Below the pieces are notes generated by a model. It saw nothing but the letters and a program-made list of their open reading frames with translations, did not search any database and had not been told where the DNA came from. Below are positions 47,940 through 57,158 of a stretch of 64,000 nt of DNA, one piece after another. The stretch covers positions 124,001-188,000 of the forward strand of contig JACAER010000016.1 in the NCBI GenBank assembly GCA_013388745.1. The letters are read 5' to 3'. A program made the translations under genes and the position numbers. Position 1 is the stretch's first letter. Each line of letters begins with the position of its first letter. The stretch comes from Chloroflexota bacterium (lineage in GTDB: Bacteria; Chloroflexota; Anaerolineae; Aggregatilineales; Phototrophicaceae).

Positions 47940-49130
47940 ATGCTGACACATTTTATGCCACTTGCGCAAAAACCCATTAAGGTGATGAACCTGCTGGCCC
48001 GCATGAATATCGGCGGGCCGGCCGTTCATGTGACCCTCGTCACCGCTCGTTTTGCCACCCCCGACTATGATAGTATGCTGGTCAGCGGCACGATTGATCC
48101 CGGCGAAGGTGATATGCTGTACTACGCTCAACAGCACGGCGTGCAGCCGGTGATCGTCCCCGAACTCGGACGCAGCCTGAATCCGCTGCGCGACCTCATC
48201 ACGTTGTGGAAACTGTACCGGTTGATGTGCGCCTGGCGTCCCGCCATCGTGCATACCAACACCGCCAAAGCCGGTTTTGTCGGGCGTGTGGCGGCGCGGC
48301 TGGCCGGCGTGCCGGTCGTCGTCCATACCTTTCACGGCCATATCTTTCACGGCTATTTCGCCCCGGCCAAAACGCAGTTCTTTTTGTGGCTGGAACGTTT
48401 TGCTGCGCGTTTGAGCGATACCCTGATTACGCTTACAGACAGTTTGCGCGATGAGCTGGCCCACACCTATCACATCAGCCGTCGCGAACACTTCACTGTA
48501 CTGCCGCTCGGCCTCGATCTTTCGACCTTTGCCCGTGCCGCGCGCAAACCTGGCACTTTCCGCGCGCAGTGGCATATTCCGCTGGATGCCCCGCTGGTTG
48601 GCATTGTCGCGCGCCTGGTGCCGGTCAAAAATCACCCCTTATTCCTGGAAGCGGCTGCCACAGTGATCAAAACGCTGCCCGCGGCGCATTTTGTGATCGT
48701 TGGCGATGGCCATCTGCGCCCCGAAATCGAAGCGCAAATCGACGCGCTGGGGCTGCGCCCACGTGTCACGATCACCGGCTGGACACGCGAAATGGCGAAC
48801 GTATATGCTGATCTGGATGTTAAAGTCATCAGCAGCCACAATGAAGGCACACCGCTGACCCTGATTGAGGCGCTGGCCGCTGGCTGTCCGGTGGTGGCAA
48901 CTGATGTGGGCGGTGTGGCAGAGTTTTTGGAATATGGCCGGCTGGGCAGGGTGACGGCGGCGGGAAACAGCGAGGCGCTGGCCGAAGCGATCATCGCCAC
49001 GCTGCGAAATCCACCGGATATGCCCGCGCTGCGCCAGTATGTTATTGAGCGTTACAGCATTGACCGCCTCGTGCGCGACCTCGACGCCCTCTACAAAACG
49101 CTGCTGCGCAAAAAGGGTTTACCCGCCTAA
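47940..49130 (+). CDS. GT4-family glycosyltransferase
   Basis: About 396 aa. GT-B fold with N-terminal VMNLLARMNIGGPAVHVTL, a central HTFHGHIFHGYF and C-terminal GIVARLVPVKNH, SSHNEGTPLTLIEALAAGCPVVATDVGG (EX7E). It resembles capsule/EPS glycosyltransferases. Start MLTHFMPL is 13 nt after a predicted transcription start (TTGCAC, 18 bp, TACTAT at 47891-47920). It is transcribed alone; its 3' end overlaps the convergent TPR gene by 12 nt. Confidence 0.9.
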   Translation: MLTHFMPLAQKPIKVMNLLARMNIGGPAVHVTLVTARFATPDYDSMLVSGTIDPGEGDMLYYAQQHGVQPVIVPELGRSLNPLRDLITLWKLYRLMCAWRPAIVHTNTAKAGFVGRVAARLAGVPVVVHTFHGHIFHGYFAPAKTQFFLWLERFAARLSDTLITLTDSLRDELAHTYHISRREHFTVLPLGLDLSTFARAARKPGTFRAQWHIPLDAPLVGIVARLVPVKNHPLFLEAAATVIKTLPAAHFVIVGDGHLRPEIEAQIDALGLRPRVTITGWTREMANVYADLDVKVISSHNEGTPLTLIEALAAGCPVVATDVGGVAEFLEYGRLGRVTAAGNSEALAEAIIATLRNPPDMPALRQYVIERYSIDRLVRDLDALYKTLLRKKGLPA

Positions 49131-50438
49131 ACTACTCAAAATACGCTGCGCCTGCTCTGCAAACTCACTCTCCGAAGCCGCTACCTGCTGCAAGAGCGCC
49201 AGCGCCGCCAGCGTATCCCCGCCGTCCAGTAGAATCCGCGCCCGATAGTACAGCGCGCGGGCGTTGCTGCTGTCCAGCGCCAGCGCGGCGTCAATTTGGT
49301 TCTGCGCCCCCGCCGCCTCCCCTACGCTGTACAGCGACCACGCCAGTTCTGCCAGCACATCCGGGTCTTGCGGTGTGAGCGCGGCAATCTGCGCCTGGGC
49401 GTCCACCCCATAAACCGCCAGTGTCAGCGCTTCCTGCGCGTAAAACAGTCCCAAAAGCTGCTGAAATTCCGGCGCACTGCCCGACAGAATCACCGCCTGC
49501 TGTAACCACAGGGCCGCGTTTGTCACATCACCGATCAGTTGATACGCTCTGCCCAGTTCGGCGCAGTACAGCGGATTGGCTGGCTGCAGCGCCACCGCTT
49601 CAACCAATGCGGCCACACTTTCCACCATATCCCCCCGCGCGCGCAGGTGCAGTCCCTGTAAGTAGCGCACTTGCGCGTTGTCTGATGCCAGGCTAAGCGC
49701 CTGTTCAATCCATGCGCTGCCGTCTTTGCCCTGCCTCTCGCGCACAAAACCGGTATACGCCAGCGCTTCCGCGAACGGCTGCCCGATAATCGCGGCGTGC
49801 GCAAACGCGAGTTCGGCATACGCCCACAACCGATATTCCACAAACACCTGGCCCACACGCGCGCTGATGAGCGGATCATCGGCATTTCCCATAAGCACGC
49901 GCAGCAGCGCATTGGCAAGCGCGTTAAAGGCGACTTCGGTGGCCGCGCTCTCCAAATGAGATATGGCTGTCTGGGGGTCAAACGCCGCGCGCAGCATCCC
50001 AAGCTGGTAATGCGCCCACGTCTGCCCGTGTCCGGCGCTCACCAGCCGTTCCAGGGTGTCTGCGGCCAGCGCCCAGCGCTGCAAGTCCAGGTACGTCTGT
50101 GCCAGTTGGCGCAGCAGCGCCGTATCCGGTGGTTGTGTCCGCGCTGCGATCTCCCAGTAGGCGGCGGCGTTGACCATATCACCCTCCTGCCGCCACAGAT
50201 CCCCCGCCGTGCGCGCCAGCATCGGCGTCCAACCGCTTACCGCCGCTTGCGCTTCGACAAGGTAAAGCGCCTGCATCACCCGGCTTTGCTGCCGGTTTGC
50301 GGCGATCAAGTCTTGCTGCTGAGTAGGGGCAGATAGAGGGGAGCTAAGCGGCTGCGCCTCAAACGTGAGTACCCCCAGAATCAAAACGAGCAGCGCCAGC
50401 AGCGGCACTGCTCGCCACAAAAACTGCCTGCGTTTCAT
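49119..50438 (-). CDS. Membrane-anchored TPR protein
   Basis: 439 aa. An N-terminal anchor (residues about 8-27) is followed by roughly ten TPR-like units from about residue 55 to the end, e.g. LRQLAQTYLDLQRWALAADTLERL, YCAELGRAYQLIGDVTNAALWLQQAV and LYYRARILLDGGDTLAALALLQQV. It is presumably exposed outside the membrane as a scaffold. Its start overlaps the stop of the response-regulator gene by ATGA, implying coupled expression. Confidence 0.85.
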   Translation of the reverse strand: MKRRQFLWRAVPLLALLVLILGVLTFEAQPLSSPLSAPTQQQDLIAANRQQSRVMQALYLVEAQAAVSGWTPMLARTAGDLWRQEGDMVNAAAYWEIAARTQPPDTALLRQLAQTYLDLQRWALAADTLERLVSAGHGQTWAHYQLGMLRAAFDPQTAISHLESAATEVAFNALANALLRVLMGNADDPLISARVGQVFVEYRLWAYAELAFAHAAIIGQPFAEALAYTGFVRERQGKDGSAWIEQALSLASDNAQVRYLQGLHLRARGDMVESVAALVEAVALQPANPLYCAELGRAYQLIGDVTNAALWLQQAVILSGSAPEFQQLLGLFYAQEALTLAVYGVDAQAQIAALTPQDPDVLAELAWSLYSVGEAAGAQNQIDAALALDSSNARALYYRARILLDGGDTLAALALLQQVAASESEFAEQAQRILSSLGG

Positions 50439-51097
50439 CGTGCCGCGCTGCTCAATGCTTGAATGACAGTGGTCTCTATTTCGTCGGGCGTAAAAGGCTT
50501 GACCAAATAACTATGAACGCCTTGGAGCTTGCCGATCAGCCGATTCGCCGGGTCGCCATAAGCCGTGATAACGATCACTACAGGCGAGCGTCCGCTTTTT
50601 TCCTGCTCGGCCTTGATATGTTCCAGGATTTTCCAGCCCGTTGTATCCGGCAGGCTGATGTCCAGCAGCACGACATCCGGCTGCATTTCGGTGTACTTGG
50701 CAATTGCCTTGCTGCCCTGCGTCTCGTGCGCTGTCACCAGGTTCATGCGTTCCAGCGTCCCCTGAATGACTTCGCCCAGTTCCACCGTATCTTCCACAAT
50801 CAAAACGGAACGCGGCTTGTTGAACATTACCACAGGCGCTTTTTCCGGCGCGGGTTTGGTTTCGTCCGCCGTGCGCGACGCATCCTGCGCTTCGTCCTTG
50901 TCCTTGCCCTCGGCCTGTGCGCTGAGCGCCGTGTTCATCCCGGTTTCGGCGGAGACTGGTGTCTCCTCGCGCTTGCTGCCCACCGCGGGCAGGGTCGTCG
51001 TTTTCGCCGGGTTCACTGGTTCGCGCGTTTCATTGGGATTCGGCGAACCTTCTGCCAGATCATTGATTATAATAGGCGCATTGATCGACTGTGACAT
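50435..51097 (-). CDS. Single-domain response regulator with disordered N-terminal extension
   Basis: 220 aa. Residues 1-95 are Glu/Lys/Thr/Ala-rich and unstructured. The receiver domain covers about 96-218: acidic pair E102/D103, phospho-acceptor D146 in DVVLLDISLPD, the conserved Thr of VITAY and the Lys of LVKPF. There is no output domain, so it acts by protein contact. No kinase is adjacent; the kinase-like protein at 11090 lacks a phospho-acceptor His. It is coupled to the downstream TPR gene. Confidence 0.9.
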   Translation of the reverse strand: MSQSINAPIIINDLAEGSPNPNETREPVNPAKTTTLPAVGSKREETPVSAETGMNTALSAQAEGKDKDEAQDASRTADETKPAPEKAPVVMFNKPRSVLIVEDTVELGEVIQGTLERMNLVTAHETQGSKAIAKYTEMQPDVVLLDISLPDTTGWKILEHIKAEQEKSGRSPVVIVITAYGDPANRLIGKLQGVHSYLVKPFTPDEIETTVIQALSSAAR

Positions 51098-51142
51098 AAA
51101 GGGTTTACCCTAGTCTTTGCGCTGTATGAGTGCTATACGCGC

Positions 51143-51148
51143 ATTATA
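51143..51148 (-). promoter_or_regulatory. -10 box of the response regulator/TPR operon
   Basis: Perfect TATAAT on the minus strand, 46 bp before the start; the -35 is weak. Confidence 0.45.
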
Positions 51149-51186
51149 ACATATGCACCCCATATTGCGATGCTTAAGGGTCTGTT

Positions 51187-51942
51187 TTGAACGAATTTTT
51201 ACGCTACCGACTCGCTTATCACAAAACCCTAACAATGCGGCATCATGGCGCCTGTTATCTGCGCGGCGTCAGCACGGATTTACAGCTCTATGCTGAGGAG
51301 ATTTACGGCGAAGATGATCTGTTGGCGCGCTACGTTTTTCACATCGACGGCACTATGCTGGCCTACGCGGACGAAACCGAAATCCCGTATACCAATTCTG
51401 TAACCTTGCTGCCGCCCGCCGCCCACAGGCCAACGCCTCCCACACACACGCGCGCCTTGAACTTTGACATTGGTCTGCGGCGCGGTCAACGCGAACCCGA
51501 ACGCATTCAGGAAATCGTCCCGCCGCTGAAGATCCAGGAAAAAATGGAAATTGTGAAAGCCGCAGCACTGGCAATTCTGCCGCCGCTGCTCTTCGGCCTG
51601 ACGGAAAGCACTGTGCTGGCCGAAGCGCCGCTGTACCCGCCGCAGCATTATTTGGTATGTCGTCGGCTGCGGCTGGCCTATGGGCTGCCGCAGCCAAAAC
51701 GCGACACGCGCGGTCTTCTGTACGATTACGACAGCGCCGTGCTGCATATCGTTCATGCCTATCAGGTCGGCGTTACGCCTTCCCTCACAGAAGCCCTCAG
51801 CGCCAGCAAAACGCTCTTGCCGGGAGTCGCGCTGTGCACCCCGCTGGATTGTTTGAGCTATCAGGATTATATTTTCGTGGCCGACGGAGGCGATACCCGA
51901 TGCCCCGCCGCAGTCCACGTCTGGAAGCGAGAGGAAAACTAG
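51187..51942 (+). CDS. Hypothetical protein (251 aa)
   Basis: Not recognised. Probably soluble. The TTG start is supported by AAGGG 6 nt upstream. The N-terminus is rich in Tyr and His (YRLAYHKTLTMRHHGACYL); the middle has Pro-rich TLLPPAAHRPTPPTHTRAL; the C-terminus has HIVHAYQVGVTPSLTEALSASKTLLPG. No known motif. The beta-propeller gene starts directly after the stop codon, so the two are cotranslated. Confidence 0.7.
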   Translation: MNEFLRYRLAYHKTLTMRHHGACYLRGVSTDLQLYAEEIYGEDDLLARYVFHIDGTMLAYADETEIPYTNSVTLLPPAAHRPTPPTHTRALNFDIGLRRGQREPERIQEIVPPLKIQEKMEIVKAAALAILPPLLFGLTESTVLAEAPLYPPQHYLVCRRLRLAYGLPQPKRDTRGLLYDYDSAVLHIVHAYQVGVTPSLTEALSASKTLLPGVALCTPLDCLSYQDYIFVADGGDTRCPAAVHVWKREEN

Positions 51943-53085
51943 ATGTCGATATCCATTAGCGGGCGGCGTGTATGGCTGCTGCTGCTTTTTGCGCTGCTGC
52001 TGGTTTCGCCTGTGATCGCGCAGGTGCCTCTGACACAGCTTTGCGGACAGGGCGGCATTCAAGCGCGCGCTTTTGATTTCCAGCCCGGCGGCATCATCTG
52101 GACAATGTTCGACAGCAGCGGTGTCTGGGTCTACGACATCGGCAGCAACCGCCGCTATCCGCTGCCCGAAACCCGCCCCTGCGGCAGCAACTGCCGTCTT
52201 TCGCCGGACGCCCGTTGGATGACCTATCCTGACGGTGGCGATTTTATTCAGATGCGGCTTGACGGGACTCAGCGTACCCCGATTGCGCAGAACGCCAGCG
52301 ATGTCGAGTGGTGGTCCGCCGATACGCTGCTCGTCTGGACAACTGAACACGCGGCTTATCTCCAGCCGCGGAATGACGGCACTCAGCGCGAAGATCTCGA
52401 TGTCGCCGGCGTCGCCTCTGTGCAGCCCGGCGGGCGCTGGGGCCTGGCGGTGGTGCCTGCTGGCGATGGGTTTATGCGCGTGTTGGTCGATCTTGAAACG
52501 CGGACGCGTCAGATCGCGCTTGCGCCCGATACGCCCTACTTTAATGCATCGGCGTGGTCACCCAACGGCGCATGGCTGGCCTACAGCGCGCCGGGTTTAT
52601 TCGACGCCAACGCCGGGATCGCAGGCGCCGAGTTGTTCGGCATTCAGCCCGGTGATAGTGCGCCGCGCCAGTTGACCGACCTGAACAGCCTGTATGGCGC
52701 AGTGCGTGTCAGCGGCCAGGCGCTGGGCCGCCTCAGTTGGTCCCCGGATGGCACACGCATCGCCTTTTGGGTCATTGAGCTTTTGGGCGCGGATGTTCTG
52801 ACCAATACCGGCAGCGCGATGATCCATATTCTCGACATAAACAGCCGTGCGCTCACGGCCTACTGCGGTTTTAGCACCAACGAACATACGCCGAATCCCC
52901 CACGCCTCATCTGGTCGCCCGATGCCAGTTTTCTGGCGTTCGCCGGCAATGTCCCCGGCGATGAGCGCGGCTATTTGCTGCTGGCGCTCAACACGACCAC
53001 AGGCGATCTGACTGAACTGAGCGAAGGTGTGTTCCCGCTTTTCGGCGGGCCAGAAGTCATTGCCTGGGGCCTGGCGCCGGGCTAA
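51943..53085 (+). CDS. Secreted TolB/WD40-like beta-propeller protein
   Basis: 380 aa with a signal peptide (about residues 8-26, ending PVIAQ). Repeated propeller motifs of the PD40/TolB type: LSPDARWMTYPDGG, WSPNGAWLAYSAPG, WSPDGTRIAFWVIE and WSPDASFLAFAGN, about five or six blades. Ligand unknown; probably an extracytoplasmic binding or scaffold protein. Cys pairs (CGQGG, CGSNC) could form disulfides. Confidence 0.85.
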   Translation: MSISISGRRVWLLLLFALLLVSPVIAQVPLTQLCGQGGIQARAFDFQPGGIIWTMFDSSGVWVYDIGSNRRYPLPETRPCGSNCRLSPDARWMTYPDGGDFIQMRLDGTQRTPIAQNASDVEWWSADTLLVWTTEHAAYLQPRNDGTQREDLDVAGVASVQPGGRWGLAVVPAGDGFMRVLVDLETRTRQIALAPDTPYFNASAWSPNGAWLAYSAPGLFDANAGIAGAELFGIQPGDSAPRQLTDLNSLYGAVRVSGQALGRLSWSPDGTRIAFWVIELLGADVLTNTGSAMIHILDINSRALTAYCGFSTNEHTPNPPRLIWSPDASFLAFAGNVPGDERGYLLLALNTTTGDLTELSEGVFPLFGGPEVIAWGLAPG

Positions 53086-53121
53086 GTACAGGTTACAGAA
53101 CAGAAATATGCTCACGGGGCG

Positions 53122-53136
53122 ATTGTGTGCCACAAT
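53122..53136. repeat. Palindrome ATTGTG-TGC-CACAAT, possible operator
   Basis: Perfect 6-bp arms with a 3-bp centre, 31 bp upstream of the truncated paralogue and about 135 bp upstream of the first intact permease-like gene. The half-site matches the inverted repeat at 1263-1281. Confidence 0.35.
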
Positions 53137-53166
53137 TTAGATGCATTTTCGGCAAGACGCAGCGGG

Positions 53167-53244
53167 ATGTTCCCCTGGAAGTTGTGGAACGCCCTGCGGT
53201 ATCCCCCACATAGTCTCGAATCGCCTGAATGCGGACAATGTTGA
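53167..53244 (+). pseudogene. N-terminal remnant of a fourth permease-like paralogue (25 codons)
   Basis: The short frame begins MFPWKLWNALRYPP and stops after 25 codons. It matches the N-terminus of the next gene (MISWKLWKALQKPP) and of the third paralogue (MLTYKLWNVLKHP). After about 14 residues the similarity ends and a stop follows. It lies 25 nt before the first intact copy. It is best read as the leftover of a duplicated copy, or the scar of unequal recombination; a functional leader peptide is less likely. Confidence 0.6.
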
Positions 53245-53269
53245 GTCATATCGTTTGGGAACTTAGACT

Positions 53270-54178
53270 ATGATCTCGTGGAAATTGTGGAAAGCACTCC
53301 AAAAGCCGCCGCTCAATCATCCCTTGTTCGTGCAAACCGTTGGCTTTGATCGGATTTCGCATCGGCTGCTGCTCTTTGCTGAGGGGCTTGCGCCGGCCAC
53401 TCTGGGCACAGGCATTATTCTGTGCGCGGCTATGTGGTTTTTGCCGCATATTCTTTTGCTGCCGCAGTTGTTTATCGCCTGGGGCACTGCGCCGTTAGCC
53501 TTTATTATGATTAACGGCACGCTGTTCGGTGGCATCTGGGCGGCCACGATTGGCAAAACGATTGCCGCCGAGTATCTGCGCAAGCGCTACGATCTGCTGT
53601 GCTTATCGCCCGCCGGCGTTCTGCTCACCAATTGGGCCATCTGCACGGCTTGTCTGCATCGCAATCAGCTTTTCCACTTCATCCACTCACAGCGCAACAC
53701 CATCATCTATCAGGTGATTATTCCCGGTAGTGCGCTGCTGGTGCTGGGCTTTACCTTGAGTGTGCCCCCGCCCCGCACCGAAGCGTTGATTATCAATGTC
53801 GTCGGCTACACCAGCCTCATCATTGCCTTCTTCGGCGATTATCTCTACTCGATGGTGTTGTGCAGCCTGGCCGGCATTCTGGCGCCGGCGCTGGCGCGCA
53901 ACAGCCTGAACGCGCCGCTGTGGGCCATGGGCAGCTTTTTGCTCGTGCAATGCATCACCTACACACTCATCCTGGTCATTGATCTGTCGTTACTGCCCAC
54001 AATCTTTGCTATAATACATGCACAGGGGTTGTATGCCGATATTGTACTGGCTGTGCTGCGCTTGTTGATCTTTTTCGTCATTCGCGAAACGATGGTGGTC
54101 TACTTATGGCGCTTGGTACAGCGGCGGCTGCACATCGACCCAACCGAACTTCTCGCCATGATGCGCGCACCCGTGTAG
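53270..54178 (+). CDS. ABC-2-permease-like membrane protein, paralogue 1
   Basis: 302 aa, about seven membrane segments. N-terminal MISWKLWKALQKPPLNHPLF precedes the first segment. The cytoplasmic motif IAAEYLRKRYDLLCLSPAG (about residues 100-118) resembles the ER-x-RGT-x-ELL-x-x-TP motif of ABC-2 transporter permeases. No ATPase is adjacent; the nearest one is at 61141. First of three tandem paralogues with the same architecture. Confidence 0.75.
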   Translation: MISWKLWKALQKPPLNHPLFVQTVGFDRISHRLLLFAEGLAPATLGTGIILCAAMWFLPHILLLPQLFIAWGTAPLAFIMINGTLFGGIWAATIGKTIAAEYLRKRYDLLCLSPAGVLLTNWAICTACLHRNQLFHFIHSQRNTIIYQVIIPGSALLVLGFTLSVPPPRTEALIINVVGYTSLIIAFFGDYLYSMVLCSLAGILAPALARNSLNAPLWAMGSFLLVQCITYTLILVIDLSLLPTIFAIIHAQGLYADIVLAVLRLLIFFVIRETMVVYLWRLVQRRLHIDPTELLAMMRAPV

Positions 54179-54192
54179 GCATCCTCGGCTGG

Positions 54193-55014
54193 ATGTTGTG
54201 GGCGGCGCTCAACAGTCCGCGTGTCCGCCATCCCCTGTTCCGCCATATCGTGCGCCAGTCGGATACCGACGCCCTCAATCACCTGACATCGGTCATCACG
54301 ACCATCATCTGGGTCTTCCTGTGCCCGCTGGCCTGCGCTCTGCCGTTAGCCGGTCTCTGCGTTTTTCTGGCCCTGCCCGGCGCGCAGTTGGCCATGAAAG
54401 TCAGCGGCGCGCTTTCCAGAGAACACGCCAACGGCACGTACCCGCTCTTAGGCGTGATGCCCCTGGGCCGCATGGGCGTCAGTTGGATGATTTGCACTGT
54501 CTTTCGTGATGGCCGTCCCTTTGAACTCGACGCCTTGCTTACCCGCGATGAACTGGCCCTGATCGTCTTTTTTCTCGTCATTGTCAGCCTGGTTTTCGGC
54601 ATCAGCGGATTGGCTGCGATTTTCCTCTGCTGTCTGGTTTTTCTCCTGGCATATATAGATTTTGCCCATTCCCTGGTGCTCGGCGCGCTGGTCGGTATCT
54701 GGGCTTCGGATACGACCAACCGGCTCGACGCGCGCATTCAGGCCTTGACCGCCTATGTTGCTTTTCAAGCCGCGATCTATCTGCTGATCGTGCTGGTCGG
54801 GCTGCTGCTGCTGCCGCTGGTCATGGGGAATTTGATGCCAGCGCTTGTATTCAGAGTGCTGCTGCTGGTCATTGCGCTGGGCCTTTTGCTGCTGGCGCTG
54901 CGGGAAACGCTTCTGCTGTGCCTGTGGCGCCTGATCCGCCGGCAGCTTAATGACGATTTTGGCGAAATCGCGGGTGCCAGCTATGTTGACCTACAAGCTC
55001 TGGAACGTACTTAA
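54193..55014 (+). CDS. ABC-2-permease-like membrane protein, paralogue 2
   Basis: About 273 aa, six or seven membrane segments; motif LSREHANGTYPLLGVMPLG is the counterpart of the RDLL/TP motif in its paralogues. The start is a problem: alignment with the other copies (KLW or MLW followed by HPLF) puts the first residue at 54181, where the codon is ATC. ATG 54193 is the first usual start after the previous stop; ATG 54106 would overlap the previous gene by 73 nt but has GGTGG upstream. The next gene overlaps its end by 32 nt. Confidence 0.72.
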   Translation: MLWAALNSPRVRHPLFRHIVRQSDTDALNHLTSVITTIIWVFLCPLACALPLAGLCVFLALPGAQLAMKVSGALSREHANGTYPLLGVMPLGRMGVSWMICTVFRDGRPFELDALLTRDELALIVFFLVIVSLVFGISGLAAIFLCCLVFLLAYIDFAHSLVLGALVGIWASDTTNRLDARIQALTAYVAFQAAIYLLIVLVGLLLLPLVMGNLMPALVFRVLLLVIALGLLLLALRETLLLCLWRLIRRQLNDDFGEIAGASYVDLQALERT

Positions 55015-55960
55015 GCATCCCTATCGGCAGCACCCTGTCTTTCATCACACGCTGCGGCTGCGGCGCGCCGGTATTGGCGATGTCTCGTGGCTTGTAAAAC
55101 CCCTGCGGCGCGGGCTGCGCGCTTTGCGGGCGCGCGCCCAACGCGGCACCGCTCTGCGCGTGCTGCTGTTTCTCGCTGCGCTCCCGGCGCTGGCGATTTT
55201 GCTGCTGGCGCTGTTGGCTGTTGGCGTGCCGCTGCTGATTATTGGTCTGCCGCTGCTGCTGCCGATTGCCGTTAATGCGCATGGCCTGAGCTGGGCCGTG
55301 GGGATTGGTACATTAATCGCGACAGAACGTGATCGCGGCACCTACGATTTACTATGCATCACCCCCGCCGGCCCATGGCCTGTCAATTGGGCGATCATCA
55401 GCGGTTACGCCCATCATGACAGAACACTTTTTACGCTCAACCAGCGCCGCGCCTGGCAGCTATTAATCCTGTGGGTGCTTCTGCCGTTTGTCGCCAGTAT
55501 TGGCTTGTTGCAGCCGGGACAGATGACCTATTCCGCGCTGTTGATTCCCCGTTTTGTGATCTATCTGCTGGCACTCACGGTCGTACTCTTCATCGATCAA
55601 TTTCAATCGATTGTGCTTGGCGTGCTGCTGGACATCTGGTTAGCCAACAGCGAACGCTCGACGCATGAAATGCGGCTGCTCATCATGAGCATGTATGTCC
55701 TGCTGCAAGCGCTGACACATCTAAGCGCGCTGCTGCTGGGCTTCGGCCTGCTGCCGCTGCTATTAAACCTCATCAACTTTCGAGCCTGGTGGAATGACCT
55801 GCTGATCGCGGCAGTCTGCGTTGGCGCCTTTTTCTTGCTGCACGAAGCGCTTATTCGGCTGCTCTGGCGCGTCGCCTGCCGCCAGATCGGCCCTGAGCCA
55901 GAGACCGCCAAAACGATAGGCACGCCGGAACTAGACCCGCTTCTATCAGGTACGCTATAA
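54983..55960 (+). CDS. ABC-2-permease-like membrane protein, paralogue 3
   Basis: 325 aa, starting MLTYKLWNVLKHPYRQHPVF, which aligns with paralogue 1. About seven membrane segments. The motif IATERDRGTYDLLCITPAG (about residues 118-136) is the best match in the set to ABC-2 permeases. It overlaps paralogue 2 by 32 nt, so translation is probably coupled. Substrate unknown. Confidence 0.77.
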   Translation: MLTYKLWNVLKHPYRQHPVFHHTLRLRRAGIGDVSWLVKPLRRGLRALRARAQRGTALRVLLFLAALPALAILLLALLAVGVPLLIIGLPLLLPIAVNAHGLSWAVGIGTLIATERDRGTYDLLCITPAGPWPVNWAIISGYAHHDRTLFTLNQRRAWQLLILWVLLPFVASIGLLQPGQMTYSALLIPRFVIYLLALTVVLFIDQFQSIVLGVLLDIWLANSERSTHEMRLLIMSMYVLLQALTHLSALLLGFGLLPLLLNLINFRAWWNDLLIAAVCVGAFFLLHEALIRLLWRVACRQIGPEPETAKTIGTPELDPLLSGTL

Positions 55961-56113
55961 TCGGAAAAGTCGTTAAGGCAGCGCGCGCCGCAGCACCTAG
56001 GCTCAACTATGACAACCGCTGCTGCCGGTCGAAGTCTGGCAGTGGACTTTCGGCGATGGATCGCGCGGGGAAGCGATGATCGAAGAAGTTTAATATGGAA
56101 TGTGGAGCACAGC
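55961..56113 (+). other. Leader region upstream of lipA
   Basis: 153 bp. A TATAAT at 55956-55961 lacks a good -35. If used, the lipA leader would be about 145 nt, with a possible hairpin CGAAGTC/GACTT(T)CG. An in-frame ATG at 56009 exists, but the added residues do not resemble LipA. Nothing here can be named. Confidence 0.35.
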
Positions 56114-57085
56114 GTGACAGATTTGATTGATCCCAATGCTATTCCAACCGATGCCGTAGGGGATGAAGGCTGGCAGCCCGATCCCAAACATCCACGCCGC
56201 CGCCCGCCCTGGATTAAGGTGCGCGCCCCGCAGGGCGAAACCTACGAGCGTGTCTATGAGTTGATGCGCGGTCAGCACCTCAATACCGTGTGCGAAGAAG
56301 CGCAGTGCCCGAATCTCGGCGAATGCTGGGGGCGTGGCACGGCCACATTTCTGTTGATGGGCGACACCTGCACTCGCTCCTGCGGCTTCTGCGACATCAA
56401 AACCGGACGACCAAGCCCGCTCGATTGGGCCGAACCGAATCGTGTCGCCGAATCTGTGCGTGCGCTCGGGCTGCGCCATGTGGTGATTACCAGCGTCAAC
56501 CGCGACGAACGCGCAGATGGCGGCGCGCCGATTTTCGCCATGGTCATTCGCCGCATTCGCCAGCTTCAGCCCGGATGCAGTATCGAAGTGCTGATCCCCG
56601 ATTTTAAGGCCAGCCAAAACGCTCTCAAAATCGTGATGGACGCGCAGCCCGAAATCCTGAATCACAATGTCGAGACCGTGCCGCGTCTTTTTAAGAAGGT
56701 GCAGCCCCAGGATCGCTACGATTGGGCCATGTCCACCCTCACCAACGCCAAGCGTATGGATGCGCTGGTCTTGACCAAGAGTGGCATTATGGTGGGGCTG
56801 GGCGAAACCTTCGACGAAGTGGTCGAAGTCATGCGTGATCTGGCAAACTGCGGCGTCGATATTCTCACCATCGGCCAGTACCTCCAGCCCAGCAAGCAGC
56901 ATTTGCCGGTAGAACGCTTCTACATCCCGCAGGAATTCGAGCGTCTCAAGCAAATCGGCCACGATCTGGGCTTCAAATGGGTCGAAAGCGGCCCGCTGGT
57001 GCGCAGTAGCTACCGTGCCGACTTGCAGGTGCGCGAGCTTTCCAAACTCAACTACATCCACATGCGCAGCGCCAGCAGCGCCTAA
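56114..57085 (+). CDS. lipA: Lipoyl synthase
   Basis: 323 aa. Radical-SAM enzyme inserting two sulfurs into octanoyl groups on lipoyl domains. The auxiliary-cluster motif [12 protein letters not shown] and the radical-SAM motif CTRSCGFC are visible, with the C-terminal Ser ligand in VRSSYRAD. The GTG start is favoured by GGAG 6 nt upstream. No lipB or 2-oxoacid dehydrogenase genes are nearby. Confidence 0.96.
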   Translation: MTDLIDPNAIPTDAVGDEGWQPDPKHPRRRPPWIKVRAPQGETYERVYELMRGQHLNTVCEEAQCPNLGECWGRGTATFLLMGDTCTRSCGFCDIKTGRPSPLDWAEPNRVAESVRALGLRHVVITSVNRDERADGGAPIFAMVIRRIRQLQPGCSIEVLIPDFKASQNALKIVMDAQPEILNHNVETVPRLFKKVQPQDRYDWAMSTLTNAKRMDALVLTKSGIMVGLGETFDEVVEVMRDLANCGVDILTIGQYLQPSKQHLPVERFYIPQEFERLKQIGHDLGFKWVESGPLVRSSYRADLQVRELSKLNYIHMRSASSA

Positions 57086-57104
57086 AACCTACTTTAGCCA
57101 AATC

Positions 57105-57138
57105 AAAAGGGCAGCGCCAGCAGCGGCCTGCCCTTTTT
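57105..57138. terminator. Bidirectional terminator between lipA and the DnaB-like gene
   Basis: 10-bp stem AAAAGGGCAG/CTGCCCTTTT with a 13-nt loop and T5 after the plus-strand arm; AAAA on the other side gives a T tract on the minus strand. Confidence 0.85.
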
Positions 57139-57158
57139 CGATATCATCAACCTCGAAT

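Noticed and set aside
56009..56113. Extended N-terminus for LipA from ATG 56009
   Set aside because: The added residues do not resemble LipA; GTG 56114 has GGAG at good spacing.
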